A stretch of 64,000 nucleotides of DNA, taken from Winogradskya consettensis (GTDB lineage Bacteria; Actinomycetota; Actinomycetes; Mycobacteriales; Micromonosporaceae). The stretch covers positions 124,001 to 188,000 of the forward strand of contig NZ_BOQP01000022.1 in the NCBI RefSeq assembly GCF_018332715.1. Direction: 5' to 3'. The position numbers and the translations under genes are program-made. This document shows, in pieces, positions 17,421-25,017 of this stretch (the stretch's first letter is position 1; the number at the start of each line of letters is the position of its first letter). Below the pieces are notes generated by a model. The model was not told where the DNA came from and made no database searches. It saw only the letters and a program-made list of their open reading frames with translations.

Positions 17421-17547
17421 ATCCCCGCCCTACTGAACAAACCCACCCAACATGACCTTCAGGCGGAAATCAGCACGCCAGAAAGCAGCCACCCGCACCG
17501 CTTCCCACACATCCCGCCGTCGCCGGCGGGCCGGGGTATCGCCGCGG

Positions 17548-18381
17548 CTAGGCGGCTTCGAGCCGGGGCTGGTACGCCACTCCAAGCGCCGACTGGACCT
17601 GAGCCACAAAGCTCTCCGCAGCCATCAGAAGGTCATCTGCCTCCCGCGCGGTCACCACCCGGGGTATCCCCGCCTCGGCCGCCGCGCGCTTGCCGGCTCC
17701 CAGCGCGAAATAGGACGCCCACTCCCCGAACTCGGGAGCCACCAGCACCAGCAACGACCACACACTGGTCACCTGATTACGCCGGGTGGGCGCCGCCGGC
17801 CGCGCCCGGGCGGCGAGCACAGCAGCCGCGGCCCGCAGAGCGGCAAGATGAGCCGCCGCATACCGAAGCCCGTCCGGCCGGGTCCGTCCCGCCTCCACCA
17901 GCCCCCCGTGAGCGATGGCCAGCAACTGGGCAGGAGTCCGGTTGGGAAGAAGATTCGCCGGAACGGTAGGAGCATCCAGCGCCCCGGCCGTAGGAGCATG
18001 CGCCATCCCGTAAACCGACGGCCGCCCACTCAGCTCCGCACGAGGAGCCTGGCGAGGCGCCGGCACGGAAGAAATCGGAACGGAGAAGACCGGAACAGCG
18101 TCCAGCTCAGCAGGCACGGAAGGGGCAGCAACAGGCCGCCCGACCGCAGAGAGATCAACGGCCATCTGCACAGGCCTGGCGTAATCAGCACGCACCTGAG
18201 CAAGCCCGCCGGGCGAGGCAAGGGCAGGGGGCGCGGCAAGGGCAGGTGCGATGGAATCAGCGGCCGGCCGGGCGGGCACGGATGGAACCGCGGCGCCGGA
18301 CTCCCCGGCAGCGGGCTCCCAGGTGCCTGCCTCCCAGAGAGCGGGCGCAGCAGGTGACACCGGTGGCGGGTTGCTCCCCAT
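17548..18381 (-). CDS. SAV_6107 family HEPN domain protein, first gene of the mutasome operon
   Basis: 277 residues. ATG 18381 is preceded by GAGGAGAAAGCC, an excellent ribosome site; the open frame continues to 19161 but reads through the SOS boxes with non-protein-like sequence. The first ~130 residues are Pro/Ala-rich and low complexity. The C-terminal ~120 residues carry the domain: RTPAQLLAIAHGGLVEAGRT, RYAAAHLAALRAAAAVLA, RRNQVTSVWSLLVLVAPE, FGEWASYFA, EADDLLMAAESFV, an all-helical HEPN-like fold. HEPN proteins are often nucleic-acid binding or RNases, but I do not see a clear RX4-6H RNase motif. The link to imuA'-imuB-dnaE2 suggests a role in the SOS mutasome (inference). Confidence 0.85.
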   Translation of the reverse strand: MGSNPPPVSPAAPALWEAGTWEPAAGESGAAVPSVPARPAADSIAPALAAPPALASPGGLAQVRADYARPVQMAVDLSAVGRPVAAPSVPAELDAVPVFSVPISSVPAPRQAPRAELSGRPSVYGMAHAPTAGALDAPTVPANLLPNRTPAQLLAIAHGGLVEAGRTRPDGLRYAAAHLAALRAAAAVLAARARPAAPTRRNQVTSVWSLLVLVAPEFGEWASYFALGAGKRAAAEAGIPRVVTAREADDLLMAAESFVAQVQSALGVAYQPRLEAA

Positions 18382-18455
18382 GGCTTTCTCCTCGCGTGTG
18401 TCGCATCCGACGTGCTGGTCGAATCGATCCGCTGCGGAGGAAGGCACAGCGGGTG

Positions 18456-18592
18456 CCGGCCGGGTGTGAAGCTTCCCCACACCACACCCGGCCGGGCTTT
18501 CGCCGGCGGGTCCGTCGTCCGCTGCCCGGGGGTCGTGGGCGGCGGACGACGGTCCTGCCTGGTGGATGGGCCCGGGCCCGCGAATGCCCGGG
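18456..18592 (-). promoter_or_regulatory. Three strong hairpins in the SOS-operon leader
   Basis: In the ~360-nt region between the SOS boxes and the HEPN start: a perfect 13-bp stem (18456-18468 with 18483-18495, 14-nt loop), a 14-bp stem with one A-C mismatch on the transcribed strand (18514-18527 with 18537-18550, 9-nt loop) and a 7-bp stem CCCGGGC/GCCCGGG (18571-18577 with 18586-18592). This is far more structure than a normal 5' UTR and may be an attenuator, a protective fold or a small RNA. Confidence 0.5.
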
Positions 18593-18723
18593 ACCTGGCG
18601 CGGCGCTTCGCGGGCGCCGTGCCGTGGGAGCGTCGCCGCGAAACTCGGCTCCCGGTCGGTCAGCCCGACCGCTCGATCTGCCCGGCGGCTGCCCCGAGGC
18701 GCCCGCCTGCGGCGGCCACCGGC

Positions 18724-18739
18724 TGGAACAGCCGTTCGA
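18724..18739. promoter_or_regulatory. LexA (SOS) box, proximal
   Basis: TGGAACAGCCGTTCGA keeps the perfect GAAC-N4-GTTC core of the actinobacterial SOS box TCGAAC-N4-GTTCGA. Its centre is 21 bp from that of the neighbouring box, so both would be on the same helical face. Confidence 0.65.
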
Positions 18740-18744
18740 ACGAA

Positions 18745-18760
18745 TCGAACACTCGTTCTA
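18745..18760. promoter_or_regulatory. LexA (SOS) box, distal
   Basis: TCGAACACTCGTTCTA matches the actinobacterial SOS consensus at 11 of 12 defined positions. It lies just downstream of the probable promoter of the HEPN-imuA'-imuB-dnaE2 operon, where LexA binding would block transcription. Confidence 0.8.
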
Positions 18761-18872
18761 ACTCCTTCAGAGAGTAACACCCCCCTCCGACAAAAAAGCA
18801 ACGTGCGATCCGTCGCATCGATCAGCCGGAGGTCAGAGGCCAAGAACAGGGCGAGAGCAGGGCGAAGTCGAT

Positions 18873-19487
18873 CTAGCCCCGGGCCGGACCCATGACGGCC
18901 CGCAGGGCGATGTCGACCGAGGCCTGCAGATCTTCGCGACTCGCCCCCGCGGCGGCATGAACGGCATGCCCCTCGCTGAGCGTCATCACAAATCGCGCCA
19001 GAGCCCGCGCATCCACCCCGTCCGGAAGATCCCCCTCGGCCGCCGCCCGGGACATCCGTTCCCCGAGCGCAGCCTCGGTCTCGGCCCGCCCCGCCGCCAG
19101 AACCTCGGAGATGCGCCCGTTCTCCGGCGAACAGGCCAGCCCGCCCTGGATGGAAAGACACCCCGCGGGATGGTCGCCGGCGGTGAGACCGTCAGCACTG
19201 GAGCGCAGAAAAGCCTCAATCGCACCGTACGCCGTGGGCTGCGCAAGTGCCGTCCGCACGTTCGCCACCTTGTCCTCGTGGTAGCGAGCGAAGGCACGCC
19301 GGAACAACTGCTCCTTGCTGCCGAAAGTGGCATAGAGGCTCGGCCGGTTGATACCCATGGCCCCGGTGAGCGCACTCAGCGACGCGCCCTCGTACCCGTA
19401 CTGCCAGAAGACCTCCGTGGCCCGGGCAAGAACCGTCTCCTCATCAAAGGCGCGTGGTCGTCCGATGGCAGGCGTCTCGGTGCTCAT
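18873..19487 (-). CDS. TetR/AcrR family repressor
   Basis: 204 residues. The N-terminal helix-turn-helix reads VLARATEVFWQYGYEGASLS ... GINRPSLYATFGSKEQLFRRAF. The ligand domain contains HPAGCLSIQGGLA, frequent in the subgroup that regulates neighbouring SDR oxidoreductases in response to electrophiles or quinones. It diverges from an SDR gene across 169 bp carrying three copies of a palindromic operator, so it probably represses both genes. Confidence 0.9.
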   Translation of the reverse strand: MSTETPAIGRPRAFDEETVLARATEVFWQYGYEGASLSALTGAMGINRPSLYATFGSKEQLFRRAFARYHEDKVANVRTALAQPTAYGAIEAFLRSSADGLTAGDHPAGCLSIQGGLACSPENGRISEVLAAGRAETEAALGERMSRAAAEGDLPDGVDARALARFVMTLSEGHAVHAAAGASREDLQASVDIALRAVMGPARG

Positions 19488-19497
19488 GACCCCAGCC

Positions 19498-19582
19498 TAC
19501 CGCTCGGTACAAATGGTGACCCCGCTCACCAACCGATCGATACAAAACCTGTTACGGTGACGTCCAACCGAACGGTACAAAA
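19498..19582. promoter_or_regulatory. Triple TetR operator ACCGNNCGGT
   Basis: Three sites carry ACCGNNCGGT followed by ACAAA: TACCGCTCGGTA (perfect 12-bp palindrome, 19498-19509), ACCGATCGAT (19532-19541, one mismatch) and ACCGAACGGT (19567-19576). Copies start 33-35 bp apart, about three helical turns, in the gap between the TetR and SDR genes. Confidence 0.7.
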
Positions 19583-19656
19583 CAGCGAGCAAGCAGCGCG
19601 ACCAAGCAGCGCGACCGGCAACGCCGAGCAGCGCGCCCAACAAACTGAGGAGACGC

Positions 19657-20343
19657 ATGACCGTCACACTGATCACCGGCGCCAACAAGGGCATCGGTTT
19701 CGAGACCGCCAGACAGCTCCTCGAGCGGGGCCACACCGTCTACATCGGCGCCCGGGACGCCGAGCGCGGCGAGAAGGCAGCGGCGGAACTGGGCGCCCAC
19801 TGCGTACCCCTCGATGTGACCGATGACGCGTCGGTGAGCAACGCACTGGCAGTTATCGAGTCCGCCGAGGGCCGGCTCGACGTCCTGGTGCACAACGCGG
19901 GCATCCTCGCGGACGGCCCCGTCGACGGACCGGCGGCCCTACGGGCGTTCGACACCAACGCGGTGGGCATCGTCCGGGTGACCGAGGCGGCCCTGCCCCT
20001 GCTCCGGAAGTCCTCGAACCCGACGGTGGTCACGGTGTCGAGCAGCATGGGATCTTTCTGGGCGGTCACCAACCCCGGACGCCCGGAGTCCGGCATGCCC
20101 CTGGCGCTCTATGCGGCGTCCAAGGCAGCAGCCACCATGCTCACCGTCCAGTACGCCAAATCCCAGCCCGGCATCAAGTTCAACGCCGTCGAGCCCGGCA
20201 CCACCGCCACCGACATGACCGCCGCCTTCGGCATCGGCCGCCCGGTGACGGAGAGCGCCAAGGTCGTCGTACGCCTGGCCACCCTCGACGCGGACGGCCC
20301 GACCGGCACCCTGCAGGACGAGCTCGGCACCCTGAACTGGTGA
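19657..20343 (+). CDS. SDR family NAD(P)-dependent oxidoreductase
   Basis: 228-residue classical short-chain dehydrogenase. Cofactor site TLITGANKGIGFETARQL, structural LDVLVHNAGILADGP, catalytic Ser in VVTVSSSMGSF and YxxxK as LYAASKAAATM. ARDAERGE after the second strand favours NADP(H). A ribosome site GAGGAG lies 7 nt before ATG 19657. The upstream UTR contains a 14-bp direct repeat (19589 and 19603). Probably induced when the divergent TetR repressor is released; substrate unknown. Confidence 0.92.
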   Translation: MTVTLITGANKGIGFETARQLLERGHTVYIGARDAERGEKAAAELGAHCVPLDVTDDASVSNALAVIESAEGRLDVLVHNAGILADGPVDGPAALRAFDTNAVGIVRVTEAALPLLRKSSNPTVVTVSSSMGSFWAVTNPGRPESGMPLALYAASKAAATMLTVQYAKSQPGIKFNAVEPGTTATDMTAAFGIGRPVTESAKVVVRLATLDADGPTGTLQDELGTLNW

Positions 20344-20353
20344 GCCCCGCGAG

Positions 20354-20755
20354 TCAGGGGATCAGATCCGCCAGGAGCGCCTCGATACGGGCTCTGATCT
20401 CGTCGCGGATCGGGCGCACGGACTCGACGCCCCTGCCCGCCGGGTCGTCGAGCTTCCAGTCCTCATAACGCTTGCCGGGAAAATACGGGCACGCGTCGCC
20501 GCAGCCCATGGTGACGATGACGTCGGACGACTGCACGGTGTCGTACTCGAGGATCTTCGGGGTCTGATCCGTGATGTCGATGCCGACCTCCCGCATGACC
20601 TCGACGGCCGCGGGGTTGATCCGGTCCGCGGGCTCCGAGCCGGCGGACCGGACCTCGACCCGGTCCCCCGCGAGATGCCGCAGCCACCCGGCGGCCATCT
20701 GGGACCGGCCCGCGTTGTGCACGCAGACGAACAGAACGCTGGGCTTGTCAGACAT
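20354..20755 (-). CDS. arsC: Arsenate reductase (low-molecular-weight phosphatase fold)
   Basis: 133 residues. The P-loop is VLFVCVHNAGRSQMAAGW, the CX5R(S) signature; further cysteines occur in TMGCGDACPYFPG, followed by YEDWKLDDPAG with the family Asp. The enzyme reduces As(V) to As(III) for export; in actinobacteria the electrons come from thioredoxin or mycothiol/mycoredoxin, which cannot be decided here. Its start overlaps the end of the ACR3 gene by 8 bp, so they are co-translated, and it is the last gene of the arsR-acr3-arsC operon. Confidence 0.95.
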   Translation of the reverse strand: MSDKPSVLFVCVHNAGRSQMAAGWLRHLAGDRVEVRSAGSEPADRINPAAVEVMREVGIDITDQTPKILEYDTVQSSDVIVTMGCGDACPYFPGKRYEDWKLDDPAGRGVESVRPIRDEIRARIEALLADLIP

Positions 20756-21857
20756 GCGCTTCCTCCTGGTGGAGACGGGGAGCGTGGGTGGCGAAGAACC
20801 GGCGGCGCAGCGCGAGACTCACATAGACCAGGGCGACGAGGACCGGGACCTCGATGAGCGGACCGACGACCCCGGCGAGCGCCTGGCCGCTGGTCACCCC
20901 GAACGTGCCGATCGCGACCGCGATGGCGAGCTCGAAGTTGTTGCCCGCCGCGGTGAACGCGAGCGTGGTCGTACGTTCATAACCCAGCCCGATGGCCCTG
21001 CCGAGCGCATACGAGCCACCCCACATCAGCGCGAAGTACGCCAGCAGCGGCACCGCGATCAGCACCACGTCCCACGGCCGGCCGGTGATCGCGTCGCCCT
21101 GCAGCGCGAACAGGATGACGATCGTGAACAGCAGCCCGTACAACGCGATCGGCCCGATCTTCGGCAGGACGCGGCCCTCGTACCAACTGCGGCCCCTGAT
21201 CCTCTCCCCGAAGCGGCGGGTGAGAAACCCGGCCAGCAGCGGGACGCCGAGGAAGAGGAGCACGTTGCGGGCGATGTCCCAGCCGGAGACCCGCAGCCCC
21301 GCATCCGGCAGCCCCAGCCATCCCGGCAGCACGGTCAGGTAGAACCACCCCAGAACACCGAAGGCGACAACCTGAAAGAGCGAGTTCAGGGCGACGAGTA
21401 CGGCCGCAGCTTCGCGATCGCCGCAGGCCAGGTCGTTCCAGATGACGACCATGGCGATGCAGCGCGCCAGCCCGACGATGATCAGGCCGGTCCGGTATTC
21501 GGCGTGGCCGGCCAGGAAGGTCCAGGCCAGGGCGAACATGAGCGCCGGGCCGACGATCCAGTTGAGGGCCAGCGAGGAGATCAGCAGCCGTTTGTCGCCG
21601 GTGACCGCGCCGAGCCGGTCGTAGCGGACCTTGGCCAGCACCGGATACATCATGACGAGCAGGCCCAGCGCGATCGGCAGGGAGATGCCGCCGATCGTCA
21701 CCGCCTCCAGGGCGGAGTTCAAGCCGGGGATGAGACGTCCCAGCAGGAGCCCGGCGACCATCGCCAGGCCGATCCACCCGGGCAGGAACCGGTCGAGGCG
21801 CGACAGCCGCCCGACGACCGCCGGTGAGGCATCGCCGACTGTGGAGGCACTGGTCAC
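20748..21857 (-). CDS. acr3: ACR3 family arsenite efflux permease
   Basis: 369 residues with about ten transmembrane helices. ACR3 hallmarks include MYPVLAKVRYD, LNWIVGPALMFALAWTFL, the segment GLARCIAMVVIWNDLACGD with the essential cysteine, and VPLLAYFALMW. It extrudes As(III) formed by ArsC. The gene starts 3 bp after the regulator's stop codon, inside the same transcription unit. Confidence 0.95.
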   Translation of the reverse strand: MTSASTVGDASPAVVGRLSRLDRFLPGWIGLAMVAGLLLGRLIPGLNSALEAVTIGGISLPIALGLLVMMYPVLAKVRYDRLGAVTGDKRLLISSLALNWIVGPALMFALAWTFLAGHAEYRTGLIIVGLARCIAMVVIWNDLACGDREAAAVLVALNSLFQVVAFGVLGWFYLTVLPGWLGLPDAGLRVSGWDIARNVLLFLGVPLLAGFLTRRFGERIRGRSWYEGRVLPKIGPIALYGLLFTIVILFALQGDAITGRPWDVVLIAVPLLAYFALMWGGSYALGRAIGLGYERTTTLAFTAAGNNFELAIAVAIGTFGVTSGQALAGVVGPLIEVPVLVALVYVSLALRRRFFATHAPRLHQEEAHV

Positions 21858-21860
21858 GGG

Positions 21861-22613
21861 TCAGCAGTCCCGGAAGGCGCCGGAGTGGGTCCGCGCGTCG
21901 GCTGCCAGGTCAGCGAGGTGCAGGGCGGCACCCTGCAGGGATTCCGGCACGAGCCGGTAGTAGGTGAAGCGTCCCCGCGGCTCGGGCACGACCACACCCG
22001 CTTCGCGCAGCTGCTTGAGGTGGCCGGAGACGTTGGGCTGCTTGGCTCCGGTGTCGGCGACCAGATGCGAGGTGGTCGCCGGGCCGGCGGCAAGGATCCG
22101 CACGATCTGCGCCCGGAGCGGATCACCCAGCAACCGCACCACATCAGGATTTGCTGATATCAGCGCGCCCTGATGGCTTGCATCGGTCTTCATCGGCATC
22201 GCCGGCGTGGGCCGCACCGCGCTGCCATCGTCGCCGCCGGACTCCGGCTCCCGCATCGGGCCCGCGCCCGCGCCCGCGCTCGTCAGCAGATTGCCGAGCA
22301 GATCGAGCGCCTCCCGCCGGACCCGGTAATACGCCCAGGTGCCGCGCCGATCCGCGTCGACCAGGCCGGCCTCGCGCAACACCCGCAGATGGTGCGAGAT
22401 CGTCGCGCCCGTGACCTCGAACGCATCGGTCAGGTCGCAGACGCAGATCTCGGCGGTCGACGCGATCATGGACAGCAGCCGCAACCGGATCGGATCGCTG
22501 AGAGCCTTGAACATCGGCGCCAGCTGACCCGCCGACTGCGCGGGCAGCGCCTGCACCCGCAGAGGCGGGCAACAGGCCGCACCCGAAAGGCCGGCGACCG
22601 GAAGAGCAGACAT
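21861..22613 (-). CDS. arsR: Double-domain ArsR regulator (two ArsR/SmtB helix-turn-helix domains fused)
   Basis: 250 residues, about twice the usual ArsR length. Domain 1 (~residues 28-110): MFKALSDPIRLRLLSMIAS, the metalloid site EICVCDLTDAF (CxC), recognition helix GATISHHLRVLREAGLV and wing RRGTWAYYRV. Domain 2 (~150-240): VVRLLGDPLRAQIVRILAAG, recognition helix KQPNVSGHLKQLREAGVV and wing PRGRFTYYRL, without the CxC pair. A Gly/Pro-rich linker joins them. Cysteines also occur near both termini (GAACCPP and FRDC). It leads the arsenic operon and should repress it and perhaps the divergent flavoprotein gene. One chain may replace the usual homodimer. Confidence 0.92.
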   Translation of the reverse strand: MSALPVAGLSGAACCPPLRVQALPAQSAGQLAPMFKALSDPIRLRLLSMIASTAEICVCDLTDAFEVTGATISHHLRVLREAGLVDADRRGTWAYYRVRREALDLLGNLLTSAGAGAGPMREPESGGDDGSAVRPTPAMPMKTDASHQGALISANPDVVRLLGDPLRAQIVRILAAGPATTSHLVADTGAKQPNVSGHLKQLREAGVVVPEPRGRFTYYRLVPESLQGAALHLADLAADARTHSGAFRDC

Positions 22614-22619
22614 GCGCTT

Positions 22620-22655
22620 AGCTTGACAGTCGTCTAATCATATTGCAAGGTGAGG
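22620..22655. promoter_or_regulatory. Divergent ars promoter region with candidate ArsR site
   Basis: TTGACA (22623-22628) provides a consensus -35 for the flavoprotein gene. The AT-rich stretch TCTAATCATATTGCAA that follows, and the reverse-strand TTGCAA, could serve the arsR promoter. ArsR operators in actinobacteria often contain TTGACA-like and imperfect ATCA/TTG half sites, so this is the best candidate in the 114-bp gap. Confidence 0.4.
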
Positions 22656-22727
22656 CGAGTGGTTCGACCAGAATCTAGGTATGCATCAGGCAGTAGTGAT
22701 CACCCACCATGCGAGGAGATTCGTACG

Positions 22728-23999
22728 ATGAGCGAGACCCCGGACACGGTGGTGGTTGTCGGGGCGGGCCCGGTCGGTCTTGCCGCCGCCGCCCACCTGA
22801 CCGAGCGCGGCATCGGCTTCGTGCTCCTCGAAGCGGGCGAGCACCCCGCCGCCGCCGTACGGCAGTGGGGTCACGTCCGCCTGTTCTCCCCGTGGCGGTT
22901 CAATATCGACGCCGCCGCGGCCCGGCTGCTCACCGGCGCCGGTTGGATACGCCCCGACGACGGCGAGCTGCCCACCGGCGCCCAGCTCGCCGCCGACTAC
23001 CTGCAGCCCCTCGCCGACCTGCCCGCGATCAAGCCGCACATCCGTTACGGCGCCCGCGTCACCGCCGTCACCCGGCTCGGCCTGGACCGGGTCAGGACGG
23101 CCGGCCGTGAGACCACCCCGTTCCTCGTGCGTCTCGCCGACGGCACCGACGTCCTGGCCACCGCGGTCATCGACGCCTCCGGCACCTGGGACCTGCCCAA
23201 CGTACTGGGCTCCTCCGGCATCCCCGCGCACGGTGAGACCGCCGCTGCCGCCGCCATCGAACCGGCACTGCCCGACGTCCTCGGCCGCGACCGCGACCGT
23301 TTCGCCGGCCGCCGGACCCTGGTCGTGGGCGCCGGACATTCCGCGGCGAACACCCTGCTCGCCCTGGCCGACCTCGCCGGACAGGAGCCCGGCACCACCG
23401 TCACCTGGGCGATCCGCGCCACCGACCCCACTCGCGCCTACGGCGGCGGCGAAGCTGACGCCCTGCCCGCACGCGGTGCAATCGGCACCCGCCTTCGCGC
23501 ACACGTCGACCACGGCACGATCACCCTCCTGACGGGCTTCGGCGTCCAGCGCCTGTCCCCGGCCGGCACCAGCATCGAGGTCTCCGACGGGCACCGCACC
23601 GTCACCGCCGACCGCATCGTGTCAGCAACCGGCTTCCGCCCCGACCACACCATGGTCAGCGAGCTACGCCTCGACCTGGACCCCATCATGAGCTCCACCC
23701 GCCGCCTGGCCCCGCTCATCGACCCGAACGAACACACCTGCGGCACCGTCCCACCGCACGGCGTCGACGAACTGACCCACCCGGAGCCCGGCTACTACGC
23801 CATCGGCGCGAAATCCTACGGCCGAGCCCCAACATTCCTCCTGGCCACAGGCTACGAACAGGCCCGCTCAGTAACCGCCGCCCTCACCGGCGACTGGCCG
23901 GCCGCCCGCACCGTCCAGCTCAACCTCCCCGAAACCGGCGTCTGCACCAGCAACCCGACCATCACCGACGACACCACCCCCGGCAGCTGCTGCAGCTGA
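22728..23999 (+). CDS. FAD/NAD(P)-dependent oxidoreductase of the arsenic locus (ArsO-like flavoprotein)
   Basis: 423 residues; ATG 22728 follows GCGAGGAGAT, an in-frame start at 22650 is rejected. The FAD Rossmann motif is TVVVVGAGPVGLAAAAHL and the NAD(P)H motif TLVVGAGHSAANTLLALA; VSATGFRPD is the flavin-monooxygenase ATG-like motif. The C-terminus GVCTSNP ... GSCCS brings three cysteines at the tail, possibly for thiol or As(III) contact. It diverges from arsR. Similar flavoproteins recur in actinobacterial ars clusters, but the reaction is not established; thiol-disulfide or organoarsenical redox chemistry is inference. Confidence 0.85.
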   Translation: MSETPDTVVVVGAGPVGLAAAAHLTERGIGFVLLEAGEHPAAAVRQWGHVRLFSPWRFNIDAAAARLLTGAGWIRPDDGELPTGAQLAADYLQPLADLPAIKPHIRYGARVTAVTRLGLDRVRTAGRETTPFLVRLADGTDVLATAVIDASGTWDLPNVLGSSGIPAHGETAAAAAIEPALPDVLGRDRDRFAGRRTLVVGAGHSAANTLLALADLAGQEPGTTVTWAIRATDPTRAYGGGEADALPARGAIGTRLRAHVDHGTITLLTGFGVQRLSPAGTSIEVSDGHRTVTADRIVSATGFRPDHTMVSELRLDLDPIMSSTRRLAPLIDPNEHTCGTVPPHGVDELTHPEPGYYAIGAKSYGRAPTFLLATGYEQARSVTAALTGDWPAARTVQLNLPETGVCTSNPTITDDTTPGSCCS

Positions 24000-24063
24000 A
24001 CCCGGCGAGGTCACGTCCCGCCCCGTCGACCTGTCCCGCACCCGCCGCCTCCCGGACCGGACC

Positions 24064-24096
24064 GGGCCAGGCCAGGCCGGGCCAGGCCGGGCCGGC
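24064..24096. repeat. Short GGCCA/GGCCGG tandem repeat
   Basis: A run of overlapping GGGCCAGGCC and GGCCGGGCC units lies in the 120-bp gap between the flavoprotein gene and the permease gene. It can fold into GC hairpins and may act as a weak terminator or simply be slippage-prone sequence. Confidence 0.5.
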
Positions 24097-24120
24097 GTCC
24101 CGGTGGCTATGGTGGCGGCC

Positions 24121-24927
24121 ATGATCTCGGTGACCTGGCAGACCGGCGTGGCCGGGTTCGCGGCGGGACTGGTGATCTCGCTGGTCACCGCTCCGGTCGG
24201 GGTGTCGGGTGCGGTGTTCCTGCTGCCGGTTCAGCTCAGCGTGCTGCACGTTCCCAACCCGGCGGTCACGCCGACGAATCTGCTGTTCAATGTGGTCGCG
24301 GGACCCGGTGCGCTCGCCCGATACCGCCGCGCCGGCGGCCTTACCGGATCACTGGCACGGCTTCTGCTCGCCGGAACCCTGCCCGGGGTGGTTCTCGGCG
24401 CCTGCATCCGGGTCTTCGCGATTCCCGGACCCCGCGTCTTCCGCCTTGTTGTGGCCGTCGTGCTGCTGCCTCTCGGGGTCTGGCTCATCGCTCGAGCAGC
24501 TCAACCCGGCACCCGGGACCGGCACCCGCTGTCCCGGCGTACCGTCCTCGGTCTCGGCGTAGCGGTCGGCACCATCGGCGGCATCTACGGCATCGGCGGC
24601 GGATCCCTGCTCGGCCCGATCCTCGCCGGCCGTGGCACCCCCATGACGATCATCGCCCCGGCGGCCCTGGCCTGCACCTTCCTCACATCGATCGCCGGCG
24701 CGCTCACCTACGGCCTGCTCGCGTTCACCACAACCGGCGACATCGCCCCGCACTGGACACTCGGCCTGCTGTGCGGCGCCGGCGGCCTCATCGGTGGCTA
24801 CCTCGGCGCACGCCTGCAGCCGCGGCTCCCCGAACGCACCCTGCGACTATTGCTCGGCGGCCTGGCCACCGCACTCGCAGTCCTCTACCTCGTCCAGAGC
24901 GTCCATCTCGTCCAGAGCGCGGCCTGA
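24121..24927 (+). CDS. TauE/SafE family permease
   Basis: 268 residues with seven or eight predicted transmembrane helices. The family repeat is visible as FAAGLVISLVTAPVGVSGAV and GLGVAVGTIGGIYGIGGGSLLG, followed by LACTFLTSIAGAL and GGLIGGYLGARLQPRLPE. TauE/SafE proteins export sulfite, sulfonates or related anions. Its place after the ars flavoprotein suggests export of a product of arsenic or thiol metabolism (inference). ATG 24121 is chosen; ATGs at 24103 and 24109 are also possible. Confidence 0.88.
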   Translation: MISVTWQTGVAGFAAGLVISLVTAPVGVSGAVFLLPVQLSVLHVPNPAVTPTNLLFNVVAGPGALARYRRAGGLTGSLARLLLAGTLPGVVLGACIRVFAIPGPRVFRLVVAVVLLPLGVWLIARAAQPGTRDRHPLSRRTVLGLGVAVGTIGGIYGIGGGSLLGPILAGRGTPMTIIAPAALACTFLTSIAGALTYGLLAFTTTGDIAPHWTLGLLCGAGGLIGGYLGARLQPRLPERTLRLLLGGLATALAVLYLVQSVHLVQSAA

Positions 24928-24943
24928 GCAACGCCTGAGCGGA

Positions 24944-25017
24944 TCAGCTGCGCAGGCTGTGGCACAAGAAGGTGTGCCAGTCAGCTGCGCAGGTTGCGGC
25001 GCAGGAAAGTGTGCCAG
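24944..25017. repeat. 37-bp tandem duplication of the esterase 3' end
   Basis: Unit 24981-25017 is the last 12 codons and stop codon of the esterase gene. Unit 24944-24980, directly downstream in the direction of transcription, is a second copy with 5 differences in 37 bases, all transitions. The copy would read WHTFLCHSLRS-stop against WHTFLRRNLRS-stop in the gene. Confidence 0.85.

Larger units (their letters stand above)
18382..18872. other. Non-coding gap: SOS promoter region and leader of the mutasome operon
   Basis: 491 bp between the TetR stop and the HEPN start. It holds a possible promoter (TTGCTT, then GTTACT about 16 bp later, on the minus strand near 18798-18776), two LexA-type boxes, three hairpins and a possible 30-codon upstream frame. 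That frame starts at a GTG inside the distal box, after GAAGGAG, encodes FDSFERLFQPVAAAGGRLG and stops near 18660. I see no other coding sequence. Confidence 0.6.

Noticed and set aside
13405..17436. 1343-codon plus-strand open frame across dnaE2, imuB and imuA'
   Set aside because: Pro/Arg/His-rich and without motifs; all three minus-strand genes have clear family signatures.
17548..19161. Extension of the HEPN gene to an upstream start at 19161
   Set aside because: It would run through the TetR gene, both SOS boxes and three hairpins with protein-unlike sequence; ATG 18381 has a strong ribosome site.
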